This document shows, in pieces, positions 16,715 to 25,506 of a stretch of 64,000 nucleotides of DNA. The notes beneath the pieces were generated by a model. The model had not been told where the DNA came from. It ran no database searches and saw nothing but the letters and a program-made list of their open reading frames with translations. The position numbers were made by a program, and so were the translations under genes. The DNA comes from Halobacteriales archaeon QS_6_71_20 (GTDB lineage: Archaea; Halobacteriota; Halobacteria; Halobacteriales; Haloferacaceae), in NCBI GenBank assembly GCA_003020945.1, contig PXRU01000002.1, positions 158,097 through 222,096 on the forward strand, read 5' to 3'. How positions within the stretch are numbered: the stretch's first letter is position 1; each line of letters starts with the position of its first letter.

Positions 16715-17095
16715 ATGGCCGACTCCGTTCCAGAGTCCACACGACGGACGCTCGACCGGCTCTACGACGATCCGGACGACCGGCTCGGATCGCTGTTCGA
16801 ACTGACGGTCGACGACACGACGGTCGACGCGACACGAGCGATCTTCGGAGCGCTCTCGAACGAGCACCGGATCCGTATCCTCGAAGCGCTCAGAGACGGG
16901 GAGCTGTGTGCGTGTGAGATCCAGGCCGTCCTCGACGCTCCCCAGTCGACCGTCGGGAGCCACCTCCGTGAACTCAGAGACGCCGGACTCGTCAACACGC
17001 GGCGACAGGGCAAGTGGACGTACTACCGAATCGGTGATACGGCCGTCCTCCAGTTGCTCGATGTCGCCGACGCCCTCGCGGAGGAGACGGCGTGA
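16715..17095 (+). CDS. ArsR-family transcriptional regulator
   Basis: A 126-residue winged-helix repressor. The core 'FGALSNEHRIRILEALRDGE' is followed by 'LCACEIQAVLDAPQSTVGSH', where the recognition helix is preceded by a Cys-x-Cys like the As(III)/Sb(III)-sensing ELCxCDL motif. The wing 'NTRRQGKWTYYRI' follows. Members release DNA when the metal(loid) binds the cysteines. The stop overlaps the GTG of the permease gene, so it likely controls its own operon; the dyads upstream are candidate operators. The inducer could be arsenic, another metal, or an organic arsenical. Confidence 0.88.
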   Translation: MADSVPESTRRTLDRLYDDPDDRLGSLFELTVDDTTVDATRAIFGALSNEHRIRILEALRDGELCACEIQAVLDAPQSTVGSHLRELRDAGLVNTRRQGKWTYYRIGDTAVLQLLDVADALAEETA

Positions 17096-18045
17096 TCCCG
17101 TCCGGTATCGAGACCGTACTGCTGGATTCGTGGGCGTACTTCGTCCACCTGGCGACGGTTCTCGTGCCGCTGTTCATCGGAGCGTCGTTCCTCGTGGGGC
17201 TCGCCGAGGAGTACCTGCCGCCGGAGAAAATCGAGGCGATGCTCCGGAAGCGCAACCGCGGGAGCGGAAACGTCGCGGCGGCGGGACTGGGTGCCGTGAC
17301 GCCGTTTTGCTCGTGTTCGACTGTGCCAGTCCTCGCGGGGTTGCTCGGTGCCGGCGCACCGCTCGGACTGTCGTTTTCGTTCCTGCTGGCGTCCCCCATC
17401 GTCAACGAGATCGCCGCTGTCCTGCTGTTGGGACTGTTCGGCGTCGAGGTGACGGCGGTGTATCTCGTCTCCGCGCTGGTGGCTGCGATCGTCGGTGGAA
17501 TCGTCATCGACGCGTTCGATCTCGATCACCTGGTCAAGGACGTTCGGATCACGACGGGCGACCGCACGGTCGCAACCGACGGCGGCACGGCATCGTGTTC
17601 GTGCTCGACGCAGAACGCGGAGACGACGAAGACCCACAGGGAACGGTTCGAAGCTGCGGCCGGGGGCGCGTGGTCGTTCTTCGAGGACACGTTTCCGTAT
17701 CTGCTGCTCGGGATGACGCTGGGTGCGCTGATCCACGGCGCGGTTCCCGCCTCGTGGCTCCAGCAGGTCGCCGGGAGTTCGCTCGCGGTCCCGCTGGCCG
17801 CACTTGCAGGCGCACCGGTGTACGTCAGTATGGCGGGAATGCTCGGCATCGCTGCGCCGCTCGTCGACCAAGGCGTCCCGATCGGGACAGTCATCGCGTT
17901 CGTCGTCGGCGGTGCAGGGGTCAGTATCCCGAACCTAATCCTCCTCAACAGGATCTTCGAGCGGGAACTCCTCGCCGTCTACGCCGCGACCGTCGTCACG
18001 ATCGGGACGGTCCTCGGGTACGGAGTGAACTTCCTGTTCGTCTGA
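17092..18045 (+). CDS. ArsP/DUF318-type permease (UPF0718 family)
   Basis: A 317-residue membrane protein starting at GTG overlapping the arsR-like stop (GTGA). It has two blocks of about four transmembrane helices separated by a soluble loop (about 150-200) that holds 'ASCSCSTQNAET'. The first block has the family's conserved 'GAVTPFCSCSTVPVLAGLL' cysteine motif; the second contains 'GAPVYVSMAGMLGIAAPLV'. The family includes ArsP, an efflux permease for trivalent organoarsenicals, but also uncharacterised permeases. The loop's extra CSCST duplicates the membrane motif and is unusual. The operon context supports metal(loid) export. Confidence 0.86.
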   Translation: MIPSGIETVLLDSWAYFVHLATVLVPLFIGASFLVGLAEEYLPPEKIEAMLRKRNRGSGNVAAAGLGAVTPFCSCSTVPVLAGLLGAGAPLGLSFSFLLASPIVNEIAAVLLLGLFGVEVTAVYLVSALVAAIVGGIVIDAFDLDHLVKDVRITTGDRTVATDGGTASCSCSTQNAETTKTHRERFEAAAGGAWSFFEDTFPYLLLGMTLGALIHGAVPASWLQQVAGSSLAVPLAALAGAPVYVSMAGMLGIAAPLVDQGVPIGTVIAFVVGGAGVSIPNLILLNRIFERELLAVYAATVVTIGTVLGYGVNFLFV

Positions 18046-18294
18046 CCGTCATCTCTGCTGTTCAGGTCGCTCGAACGTGACAGCCGACGTCTCGAGCACG
18101 CGAACAATGGGACGGACGTGTGTGAGCTACGAAAGCGAGGAACAGAGAAACGGACGAAAGGAGCGCTTCCGACCGAGTACGAAGCCGTATGCATCGAGAC
18201 GACCGGTTCCGACTCTCGGGTCTCGTCCCCGAGTTTCCGTGTCGAGGGAACGCCGAGCGTCGACGGCGTCGGGCGAGGTCGACCGCCCCGCCGC

Positions 18295-19743
18295 TCAGGA
18301 GACGAGCGAGTCGATGGTCTCGGGCCGGAACTCGAAGCGCGCCCCGTTCGCCTCCGAGTCGCCGATGGAGAGCTCCCAGCCGTGCGCGTCGGCGATACCG
18401 GCGACGATGCCGAGGCCCAGTCCGGTGCCGCCGCCGGAGGCGTAGCCGAGGTCGCGGACGCGCTCGCGCTCCGCGGGGGGGATCCCGGGTCCGTCGTCGT
18501 CGACGGCGAACCCGGGCCCGTCGGGGAGGGCGTCCACGACGACCGTCACGTCGGGGCCGCCGTGGTCGACGGCGTTGCGGAGGAGGTTCTCGAGCAGCGT
18601 GCAGATCCGGCGCCGATCCCCGTCGACGACGGGGTCGCCGGCGACCCGCAGCGTCGCGTCGGGCGCCTCGACCGTCCGCCACGCCTCGCGGGCCACCGAG
18701 CCGATCTCGACGGGCTCGGCCGCCGAGACGGGCTCGTTCAGCCCCCGGAGCGACTCCAGTGAGGTGACCAGGTCGCCCACGCGGTCGACGCCGCGCCGCG
18801 CCGCCTCCAGGTTCCGGCGCGCCTCGACGGCGTCGGCCGGCAGCAGGTCGACCGCGAGGTCGGTCCGCCCCTCGATGATCTGGACCGCGTTGCGCGCGTC
18901 GTGGGCGACGGCGCTCGCGAGCCCTTCGAGGCGGTCGCGCTCCTCCCGCAGCAGCCGCTCGCGCTCGACCTGCTCGGTCACGTCGCGGTAGATCCGCGCG
19001 ATCCGGTCGCCGTCCGCCCCCCGCCCGTGGGGGACGTGGACGACCTCGACGGTGCGGTCCTCGCCGGACGCCGCCAGCTCGACCCGGTGGTCGACGCGCT
19101 CGCCGGTCGCCGTCGCGCGCTCGGCGTGCTCCCGGAGCGACGCGGCCGTCGACCCGGGGAGGAGGGCCGCGTCGGTCGACCCGAGGATCTCCCGTTCGGG
19201 CCGCCCGAGCAGGTCGACGCACGCCCCGTTGACGAGGCGGTAGCGGCCGCCCTCAAGCACCGCCATCGCGTCGGCCGCCGACTCGACGAGGAACTCGTAT
19301 CGGCCGGCCTCCCTCCCGGATCGGCCGCCGGCGGCCGCGGCGCCGTCGGACCGCCCCCGTCGGACGGCCTCGCGCGCGCCGGCCGCGATCCGCTCGCATG
19401 GGTCCGGCTCCGCCGCCCGGACGTACTCCGTCACGCCCGCGGAGACGGCCTCGCTCGCGACGGCCTCGGACCCCTCCCGGACGAACAGCACGAACGGCAG
19501 CGCACCCTCCCGCTCGCGGACGGTCCGCAGCAGGTCGATCCCGTCGGCGTCGGGAAGTCGGTACGCGCTCACGACGCAGTCGACCCGGGGTCGTGACCCG
19601 TCGACGGCCCACGCCGCCGCGGCCGCGCTCGGGACCGTCTCGACGGTGGGGTCGTCGAACGACCCCGCCAGCTCCGCCGCCAGCCGGTCGCGGCGTCCCG
19701 GCTCGCCGGCGACACACAGGACGCTCGGGGTCCCGGAACTCAT
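18295..19743 (-). CDS. histidine kinase with degenerate receiver and PAS domains
   Basis: 482 residues. Residues 1-115 have a receiver-like fold, but the phospho-acceptor Asp is replaced: the expected D-x-x-x-P-D-x-D-G box reads 'VVSAYRLPDADGIDLL', and the N-terminal acidic pair is missing ('LCVAGEPGRRD'). A PAS domain covers about 155-265 ('ESAADAMAVLEGG'). The HisKA region carries the phospho-His in 'SAVAHDARNAVQIIEG', and the ATPase domain has the N-box 'LLRNAVDHGG' and G-boxes 'DDDGPGIP' and 'GGGTGLGLGI'. There are no transmembrane helices, so it is a cytosolic sensor. I start at MSSGTPS; the track extension is translated tandem repeat. No response regulator is adjacent. Confidence 0.88.
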   Translation of the reverse strand: MSSGTPSVLCVAGEPGRRDRLAAELAGSFDDPTVETVPSAAAAAWAVDGSRPRVDCVVSAYRLPDADGIDLLRTVREREGALPFVLFVREGSEAVASEAVSAGVTEYVRAAEPDPCERIAAGAREAVRRGRSDGAAAAGGRSGREAGRYEFLVESAADAMAVLEGGRYRLVNGACVDLLGRPEREILGSTDAALLPGSTAASLREHAERATATGERVDHRVELAASGEDRTVEVVHVPHGRGADGDRIARIYRDVTEQVERERLLREERDRLEGLASAVAHDARNAVQIIEGRTDLAVDLLPADAVEARRNLEAARRGVDRVGDLVTSLESLRGLNEPVSAAEPVEIGSVAREAWRTVEAPDATLRVAGDPVVDGDRRRICTLLENLLRNAVDHGGPDVTVVVDALPDGPGFAVDDDGPGIPPAERERVRDLGYASGGGTGLGLGIVAGIADAHGWELSIGDSEANGARFEFRPETIDSLVS

Positions 19744-19838
19744 CACGCCCCGATAGCGGACCCCATATGTTAATGTTGGTTGTTCGACCCGACCGCCGAC
19801 GCCGGCGGGGCGACCGTCCGTCGTGGGACAGTCGGAAC

Positions 19839-19943
19839 GGGACGCGTCGAAGCGAGGAGCCTCCGGGCGGGACGCGTCGTGGCGAGACGCATCCGCGTAA
19901 GGCACATCGAAACAGGGTGTATCAGAGCGGGACGTGTCGAAGC
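19839..19943. repeat. seven degenerate 15-bp tandem repeats
   Basis: Seven consecutive 15-bp units run without gaps, with consensus near GGGACGCGTCGAAGC. Units 1, 3 and 7 are close to identical and the rest diverged. They lie between the divergent ends of the histidine kinase start and the HisG-like stop. Read on the minus strand they give the D-A-S-R repeats seen in the spurious extension of the kinase ORF. Confidence 0.7.
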
Positions 19944-19971
19944 GGGGCCCGACGGGGCGGCGACCGCCAGC

Positions 19972-20871
19972 TCACTCCGGGGAGAGCGCGGTGTCGATGT
20001 CCTCGGCGAGCGCGATCTCGAGCGACCGCGTCGCCCTCGTCGCCTCCGCCTCGTTCTCCATCAGCACGGTCTCGCTGGGGAACAGGTCCTCGCCGAGGAC
20101 GAGTCCGTGGTCGCGGGCGGTGCCGCCGGTGACGGTGAGGTAGACGCCGAGGCCCGTCTCCGCGATCGCGGCCTCCTCCTCCTGCCCGGGCGTCGGGTAG
20201 ACGAACTCGACGCCGTCGAGCGCGTCCGTCCCCAGCACCGCCTCGACGAGCCGCTCGTACCGGGGGGAGATACACAGCGGCCCCTCGTGGTCGGCGACGA
20301 ACGCGCGGTCCAGGTCCGTGCCGGCCGGCACCGTCTCCGGCGTCGCCATCAGGGTGTGACGGACGGTGTCGCCGAGGCCGGTCACCACGCGGACGTCGGT
20401 GTCGCGCGGGTCGATCCGGGCGTTCACGTCCGAGAGGTCCCTGAGCCCTTCGGGGCGGAGGCCGACGACCTCCTCCAACACCAGGTCCGCGGAGTCGAAC
20501 CCCAGCGCGAACTCGTGGGTGCGCAGCGCGCGGAACGGCTCCTCGCGGCCCACCAGCCGGACGTCCCGGCCGTCGACCGCGACGAGCGCGGAGTCGAACA
20601 CGATCCGTCGGGGGAAGCCGTCGCGGTCGTCGCGAACGAGGGTGTACTCCGGGCCGCGCCCGTCCGGGTCGCTGTACGCCGCGAGCCGGTCGTACACGCC
20701 GCGCTCGTCGCGGTCGATCCCCTTCGTGACGGCCTTCTCGTAGCGGAGCGTCGACGCCACCTCGTCCGCGAGCGTCGTGGCGTCGTCGCCGACGACCGCG
20801 GCGATCCGTCCGAGGGCGGCCTCCAGCGGCCGTCCCTTGCGGGGAACGGCGACGGAGACGGGACTGCTCAT
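19972..20871 (-). CDS. HisG-like / periplasmic-binding-fold protein, function uncertain
   Basis: 299 residues starting MSSPVSVAVPRKG. The opening 'SVAVPRKGRPLEAALGRI' resembles the start of ATP phosphoribosyltransferase (IALPxKGRL), and 'FALGFDSADLVLEEVVGLRP' sits where HisG has its second lobe. However, the phosphoribosyl-binding signature is not obvious, and the middle (60-110) differs. A HisG paralogue or a protein of the same bilobal fold is the best guess. It is one of three same-strand genes that are loosely spaced (62 bp to the next upstream). The track extension is a shadow of the coiled-coil gene. Confidence 0.6.
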   Translation of the reverse strand: MSSPVSVAVPRKGRPLEAALGRIAAVVGDDATTLADEVASTLRYEKAVTKGIDRDERGVYDRLAAYSDPDGRGPEYTLVRDDRDGFPRRIVFDSALVAVDGRDVRLVGREEPFRALRTHEFALGFDSADLVLEEVVGLRPEGLRDLSDVNARIDPRDTDVRVVTGLGDTVRHTLMATPETVPAGTDLDRAFVADHEGPLCISPRYERLVEAVLGTDALDGVEFVYPTPGQEEEAAIAETGLGVYLTVTGGTARDHGLVLGEDLFPSETVLMENEAEATRATRSLEIALAEDIDTALSPE

Positions 20872-20933
20872 TGGCGGACGGTCGTGGTCCCGGTGCAAAA
20901 GCGGCGCGTTTCGTCGGGGCGGCGCCCGCCGGA

Positions 20934-22535
20934 CTACTCCGCGCTCCCGTCGCCGGGGCCGAACACCGACGAGAGCCGCTCCCGGAACTCCTCGAACCCC
21001 GCGAGCTCCTCGTGGACCTCCTCCAGTTCCGAGCGCATCTCCGAGAGCCCGTCGTCGACCGTCGCGGAGACGGACTCCACCTCCTCGCCCAGGTCGGCCA
21101 GCTCCTCGCGCAGGTCCGCGACCGCCTCGTCGTCGCCCTCGACCTCCTCGGCGACGTCGTCGAGGTCCCCGCGCAGCTCCTCCAGCCGCGACTCCAAGTC
21201 CTCGGTCGTCTCCGCCAGCTCCGCCTCCAGCGCCGCGACGTCGTCGCCGACGGCGTCGACGTCGTCGTCGACGGCCGCCACGTCCGAGCGGATCCCGTCG
21301 CGCTCGTCGGCGGCGTCGTCGAGCTCCGCCCGCGTCTCGTCGATGGCGTCGTCGAGCTCGTCGAGGTCGGCCTGTAGCCCGTCCATCCACTCCTCGGCGA
21401 AGCCGTTCTCGTCGACGAACGCCTCCAGCGCGTCCGCGTAGGCGGCCACGTCCTCCACCTTCGACTGGAGGCGGCCGATCCGGGCGTCGACGCTCGTCGA
21501 GTGGTTCAGCTCCAGCTCCTCGGTCAGCGTCTCTCGGTCCGCCTCGGAGACGTTGCCCGCGCGCAGCTCCGCGGCCAGCGCCGCGGCGACGCCCTCCGTG
21601 CCGTCGCCCGCGGCCGCGCCGCCGACCGCCCCGCCGGCCGGGGTGTCCGCCTCGACGGCCCCGCCGTACTCGTCGTCGGACTCCATCGCAGCGGCGGTTT
21701 CGTCGGTCTCGACCGCCTCGGAATCGTCGATGTCGGTGTCCGCGTCGAGATCCAGCGGCTCCGCGGGCTCGGGCTCCGTCCCTGCGTCGGCGTCGACCTC
21801 GGCGTCCGCGTCGCCGCTCTCCGAGTCGTCGAGATCGTCGCTCCCGAGGTCGAGATCCGGAGTCGCCTCGTCGCTCTCCCCGTCCGCGCCGGCGTTGCCT
21901 CCGGCGACGGTGGCGGCGTCGTCCGGTTCGTCGAGGCCGACCGGCCCGGCGCCGCCGTCGTCCGTGACTGCCCCGTCATCGGCCGCGAGCGGATCGGCGT
22001 CGGCGGCACCGAGGTCGGCCTCGGCGGCCGCGAGGTCGATCCCGCCGTCGTCCGCGTCGTCGTGGGCGGCGTCCGGCCCGTCGGCGTCGGCGCCGGCGAG
22101 CACGTCGCGGACCGCCTGGGAGGAGTCGTCGCCGATCACGTCGGCCACGTCGCCGACGGGGTCGTCCTCGTCGGTCGCCTCCGCGACGGTCGGCTCCCCG
22201 AGGAAGCGCTCCCCCTCGGCGGGGTCGTCCGTCCGGATGCCGTACACCGTCGTCACCTCCTCGCCGGGGTCGAGCCGGCGGCGGTACTCGACGCGGTGGT
22301 CCTGGTACGCCGTCCAGTGTTCGGACTCGTACTCCGGGTGGAATCCGATGCGGTCCATCGGAAAGTCCGCGGGGATGTCGTCGACGAGGCGGAACTCGGT
22401 CGGCTCCTCGCGGTCAAGGCGGAGGACGAACTCGATCGCGGGGACGGGGAACTCGTCCGCGCTGAACCGCTTCTCGACGGTGACGCCGTCGGCCTCGACG
22501 GTGACGACCCCCTCCGTATCGGACCCCTGGCTCAT
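20934..22535 (-). CDS. acidic protein with C-terminal coiled coil, function unknown
   Basis: 533 residues, extremely acidic. Residues 1-120 form a compact domain ('VTVEKRFSADEFPVPAIEFV', 'YRRRLDPGEEVTTVYGIRTD') resembling haloarchaeal proteins of unknown function. Residues 130-330 are a low-complexity Asp/Ala/Glu linker. Residues 350-520 have heptad-patterned coiled coil ('DLDELDDAIDETRAELDDA'). The start MSQGSDTEG is 1.4 kb inside the track's merged ORF. The architecture suggests a scaffolding or cytoskeleton-related role, but no function is assigned. Confidence 0.78.
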   Translation of the reverse strand: MSQGSDTEGVVTVEADGVTVEKRFSADEFPVPAIEFVLRLDREEPTEFRLVDDIPADFPMDRIGFHPEYESEHWTAYQDHRVEYRRRLDPGEEVTTVYGIRTDDPAEGERFLGEPTVAEATDEDDPVGDVADVIGDDSSQAVRDVLAGADADGPDAAHDDADDGGIDLAAAEADLGAADADPLAADDGAVTDDGGAGPVGLDEPDDAATVAGGNAGADGESDEATPDLDLGSDDLDDSESGDADAEVDADAGTEPEPAEPLDLDADTDIDDSEAVETDETAAAMESDDEYGGAVEADTPAGGAVGGAAAGDGTEGVAAALAAELRAGNVSEADRETLTEELELNHSTSVDARIGRLQSKVEDVAAYADALEAFVDENGFAEEWMDGLQADLDELDDAIDETRAELDDAADERDGIRSDVAAVDDDVDAVGDDVAALEAELAETTEDLESRLEELRGDLDDVAEEVEGDDEAVADLREELADLGEEVESVSATVDDGLSEMRSELEEVHEELAGFEEFRERLSSVFGPGDGSAE

Positions 22536-22636
22536 GCGTTCACGGACCCCGTGCCGGCATAAAAAGTCACCGGGCCGATTATCGACGCGTCGATCCGGGT
22601 ACGCGCCGCGGCCCGCGGCGAGGAGGGGCGGCCCGC

Positions 22637-23083
22637 TCACTCCGTGACGACCGTCACGGGGACCGACGAGTCCAGGATTATCCGCTGGGTGTCGTCGCCG
22701 AACACCGCCTTCCCGGTCGGCGAGCGGTTCTTCCCGGCGAGGAACACGTGGTCGCAGTCGCGGCGGCGCGCCTCCGTGAGCACGGTTTCGGCGCGGTCGC
22801 CGAGGCTCCCGACGGTCTCGTACGCGATGTCCACGTCGTCGAGCACCTCCCTGCCGATGTCGGCGGCGTACGCTCGGGCGCCCTCGACGGCCTGGCCGAC
22901 GCTGTAGGTGGAGTCGCCGCGGGAGATCTTCGCGAGCTGTTCGCGCTGTTCGTCGTACTCGTCCTCGTCGGTCACGTGCAGCAGGGTCAGGTCGGCGCCG
23001 ACGCCGGCGGCGAGCTTCCCCGCCTCCCGCGTCAGCGTCTTTGCGGTTTCGGTCGGGCCGACGACCGCGAGCGCGTGATCCAT
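22637..23083 (-). CDS. universal stress protein (UspA family)
   Basis: A 148-residue single-domain Usp. It starts 'HALAVVGPTETAKTLTREA', has 'DLTLLHVT' as the second strand, and ends with the nucleotide-binding region 'GKAVFGDDTQRIILDSSVPV', where the usual G-x2-G-x9-G-S pattern is relaxed. I start at MDHALAV, since the upstream codons read poorly. It stands alone, 101 bp before the coiled-coil gene on the same strand. Confidence 0.86.
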   Translation of the reverse strand: MDHALAVVGPTETAKTLTREAGKLAAGVGADLTLLHVTDEDEYDEQREQLAKISRGDSTYSVGQAVEGARAYAADIGREVLDDVDIAYETVGSLGDRAETVLTEARRRDCDHVFLAGKNRSPTGKAVFGDDTQRIILDSSVPVTVVTE

Positions 23084-23176
23084 GTCTCCCGTCTGACCGG
23101 AGCCCATCAAAAATCCTGAGGTTCCGGACACGTGATCGCGTGGCACGGATCCGGGCGTCGAGCGTCGGCCGCCCGC

Positions 23177-24028
23177 TCACAGATCGAGCCGGTCGCCGAT
23201 CTCGACGACGTCGAGCCGGTCGGGGTACTCGAAGCCGCGGACGTGGTCGTGGAGGGCGGTCGGGTCGGCCGTCAGCCCCTTCCACATGTCCCAGTGGCTC
23301 GGGAGCAGGCGGTCGGCGCGCAGCGCCTCCGCCACCGCGACGGCCTGGTTCTCGTCGCAGTACCACCGGGTGCGCTCGGGCTCGCGGGTCCGCTTGTCCG
23401 GGACGCGCCCGACTGAGCCGAACGCGACGACCGCGAGGTCCACGTCGTACGCCGCGCCGAGGTCCGCGAAGCCGTCGGACGGCTTGGTGTCGCCGCCGTG
23501 GAAGACGGTCGTGTCGCCGTGGCGGATCACGTAGCCGACGGGGTGGGTGGCGTCCGGGTCGTTGACCCGAACCACGTCGACCTCGAAGTCGCCGACCGAG
23601 AACGAGTCGCCCTCCTCGACCTCGACCAACTGGTCGTCGCGCACGTCCCAGCCGTCGGTCCATCCCTCTTCCTCCGTCACGGCGAGGGAGTCGTCCGCGC
23701 CGTAGAAGGTCGCCCGCGAGTCGGCGAGGATCGGCGCCTGCGAGGGGCCGTGGACGTGGTCGGTGTGTTCGTGGGTCGCAAGCACCGCGTCGGCGTCGTA
23801 CACGTCCGCGGGGTCGAACGGCACCGGGATCATCCGGACGGTCCGGGGCGGGTCGCCGAGGCCGACGTACGGGTCGATCCAGAGGCTCGTCTCGTCGCGC
23901 CCCTTCAGCACGAAGCCGTTGCAGCCGAGATACCACAGCGCCAGCCCGTCGGGCTCGGCGGCCTCGATCGTTCGCGGCAGCCAGTCGCCCCAGTCGGAAG
24001 CGATCGTCGGGTCGCTCGCGTCGTTCAT
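23177..24028 (-). CDS. metallo-beta-lactamase-fold hydrolase (UlaG-like)
   Basis: 283 residues. The metal site is visible as 'ATHEHTDHVHG' (HxHxDH), a later His in 'DATHPVGYV', Asp in 'VFHGGDTKPSD', and a final His in 'LLPSHWDMWKG'. The order and the 'NGFVLKGRDETSLWIDPYVG' start match the UlaG / N-acyl-phosphatidylethanolamine-like branch rather than true beta-lactamases. UlaG cleaves an L-ascorbate-6-phosphate lactone, but specificity within the branch varies. Start at MNDASD; the track extension contains the 21-bp repeats. Confidence 0.86.
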   Translation of the reverse strand: MNDASDPTIASDWGDWLPRTIEAAEPDGLALWYLGCNGFVLKGRDETSLWIDPYVGLGDPPRTVRMIPVPFDPADVYDADAVLATHEHTDHVHGPSQAPILADSRATFYGADDSLAVTEEEGWTDGWDVRDDQLVEVEEGDSFSVGDFEVDVVRVNDPDATHPVGYVIRHGDTTVFHGGDTKPSDGFADLGAAYDVDLAVVAFGSVGRVPDKRTREPERTRWYCDENQAVAVAEALRADRLLPSHWDMWKGLTADPTALHDHVRGFEYPDRLDVVEIGDRLDL

Positions 24029-24090
24029 GCGCGGTGGTTCCGAGGGGGAGCCGTAAGGTCTGTCGGCTCGGGCGGGCGGTAGGCGGATCC

Positions 24091-24174
24091 TATCTGCCGT
24101 TGCCGACGGGTACCTCACGCAAACCGGGGAGTACTGTCCGCAAGCCGACGAATACCTCCCGCAAGCCGCCGAGT
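24091..24174. repeat. four degenerate 21-bp tandem repeats
   Basis: Four successive 21-bp units lie between two divergent genes; the clearest three are built on ACcTCcCGCAAGCCGaCGAgT. On the minus strand they translate as a repeated Y-S-x-A-C-G-x, which explains the false N-terminal extension of the hydrolase ORF. They end 34 bp before the 44-residue ORF. Confidence 0.65.
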
Positions 24175-24208
24175 AACTATGCCCCCGAGTGTCGTTCCCC
24201 GAAAGCAT

Positions 24209-24343
24209 ATGACACAGCACTCGGAGGACGCGGACATGGAGTCGGGAGCGCATCGGACGATGGAGTTCGCCGCGATGCGGGACAACATCGCGGAGTGCGT
24301 CGCTCTGGTGGACGCACAGACGTTCGGGACGACGGCGAACTGA
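24209..24343 (+). CDS. 44-residue microprotein candidate
   Basis: A short acidic ORF, missed by the track, beginning 'MTQHSEDADMESGAHRTMEF' and ending 'DAQTFGTTAN'. Codon third positions are mostly G/C and the composition is haloarchaeal. It is predicted as two short amphipathic helices with one Cys. It lies alone between a divergent and a convergent gene, with the 21-bp repeats immediately upstream. No family is recognised. Confidence 0.5.
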   Translation: MTQHSEDADMESGAHRTMEFAAMRDNIAECVALVDAQTFGTTAN

Positions 24344-24442
24344 GCGGCCGACCCCGCGAGCGGGACCGGGAGGACGCGCGACGAGCGCGGCGTCAGGCCT
24401 GTCGCGTCCGCCACCGACGTTTCCCTCACCGCTCGCGCGCCC

Positions 24443-25480
24443 TCACCAGGTGCCGTGGAACGTGTCGAACTCCAGGTCCTCGAGCGGCTCGTTGCCGACG
24501 GCGATCTCGTACTCGCCGGGCGTGAGCATCGGCTTGTGGAACTGCGGCCCGTCGTCGGTCGTGATCCGGGGACAGCCGGTGTTGACGAAGGCGTCGAAGT
24601 CGAAGTTTCGGAGGCGGTCGGGCGTCACCTCGTCCATCGTGATGAGGTGGGCGTCGTCGTCGTTCTCGACGATCTCCTCGGCGGTGTCCCAGCGGCCCTG
24701 CCCGATCTTCGTACAGAAGATGACGCCGAAGCTGTCGGCGTCCATCGCGCGGTGGACGGCGCCGTAGCGCTGCTTCAGGAACTTCTCGGTGTCGGCGACC
24801 GTGACGACGTTGTTGACGGGGTCGCCGATGACCACCGTCTTCTCGGGGTGTTCCATCGCGAGCCCGAGGGGGTGGAACTTCCCGCCGCCGACGTACAGTA
24901 CCTGGTCGGCGTCGATGTCGGCGCTGGCGTAGTTGCAGCCGAGCACCTGCCCCTCGTGGGTGAGCCGGTCGTCGCCGCGGCGGGTGTGGACCTCGAAGCC
25001 GCGCTCCTCCAGCCAGTCGACCATGTCGCCGAAGCGGTTCATGTGCTGGGCGGTCGTCACCAGCCCCACGTCCGGGTCGTCCTCGGGGTCCGCCAGCTCC
25101 GCCAGCGACTCCTCCATGATCGGGAACGGATCGACGTTCGAGAACAGAGGGACGTAGATGATCTTGTCGGAGTCTTTCATCGGCGAGTGGCCGAAGTGGA
25201 CGAACACGTCACACCGCCGCATGAGGTAGGTGTCGAGGTCGCAGGCGCCGTAGCAGGGCTGGCCGGAGATGAGGTACGTCACGTTCTCGGTCAGCTCGCG
25301 GAGGTCGTCGGCGACTGCGGGGGCGCGGCGCTTCAGCCCCTCGGGGAACTGGAGGCCGACCTTGTCGGCGTCGCGCTCCTCGACCGCCTCGACGATGCGG
25401 TCGAGCTCGTAATCCCACTCGCGGTCGTGTTTGAGCGACATCCCCGTGTTCGTGAGGTCGCCCTCGCTCCGCTGGCTCAT
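24443..25480 (-). CDS. dph2: diphthamide biosynthesis enzyme Dph2
   Basis: A 345-residue radical-SAM-like enzyme that transfers the 3-amino-3-carboxypropyl group from SAM to the His of elongation factor aEF2, the first step of diphthamide formation. The three cluster-binding cysteines are visible: 'SGQPCYGACD', 'VLGCNYASAD' and 'VNTGCPRI'. Length fits archaeal Dph2. An alternative start at MSLKHD would remove 13 residues. The Dph5 and Dph6 partners are not in the window. Confidence 0.93.
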   Translation of the reverse strand: MSQRSEGDLTNTGMSLKHDREWDYELDRIVEAVEERDADKVGLQFPEGLKRRAPAVADDLRELTENVTYLISGQPCYGACDLDTYLMRRCDVFVHFGHSPMKDSDKIIYVPLFSNVDPFPIMEESLAELADPEDDPDVGLVTTAQHMNRFGDMVDWLEERGFEVHTRRGDDRLTHEGQVLGCNYASADIDADQVLYVGGGKFHPLGLAMEHPEKTVVIGDPVNNVVTVADTEKFLKQRYGAVHRAMDADSFGVIFCTKIGQGRWDTAEEIVENDDDAHLITMDEVTPDRLRNFDFDAFVNTGCPRITTDDGPQFHKPMLTPGEYEIAVGNEPLEDLEFDTFHGTW

Positions 25481-25506
25481 TGCCTCTCGGTAGCTGCCGG
25501 AGGCGG

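Noticed and set aside
24091-24174. CRISPR-like array (also considered for the 15-bp and 18-bp repeats)
   Set aside because: Units are directly adjacent with no spacers, short and drifted; no cas genes are in the window.
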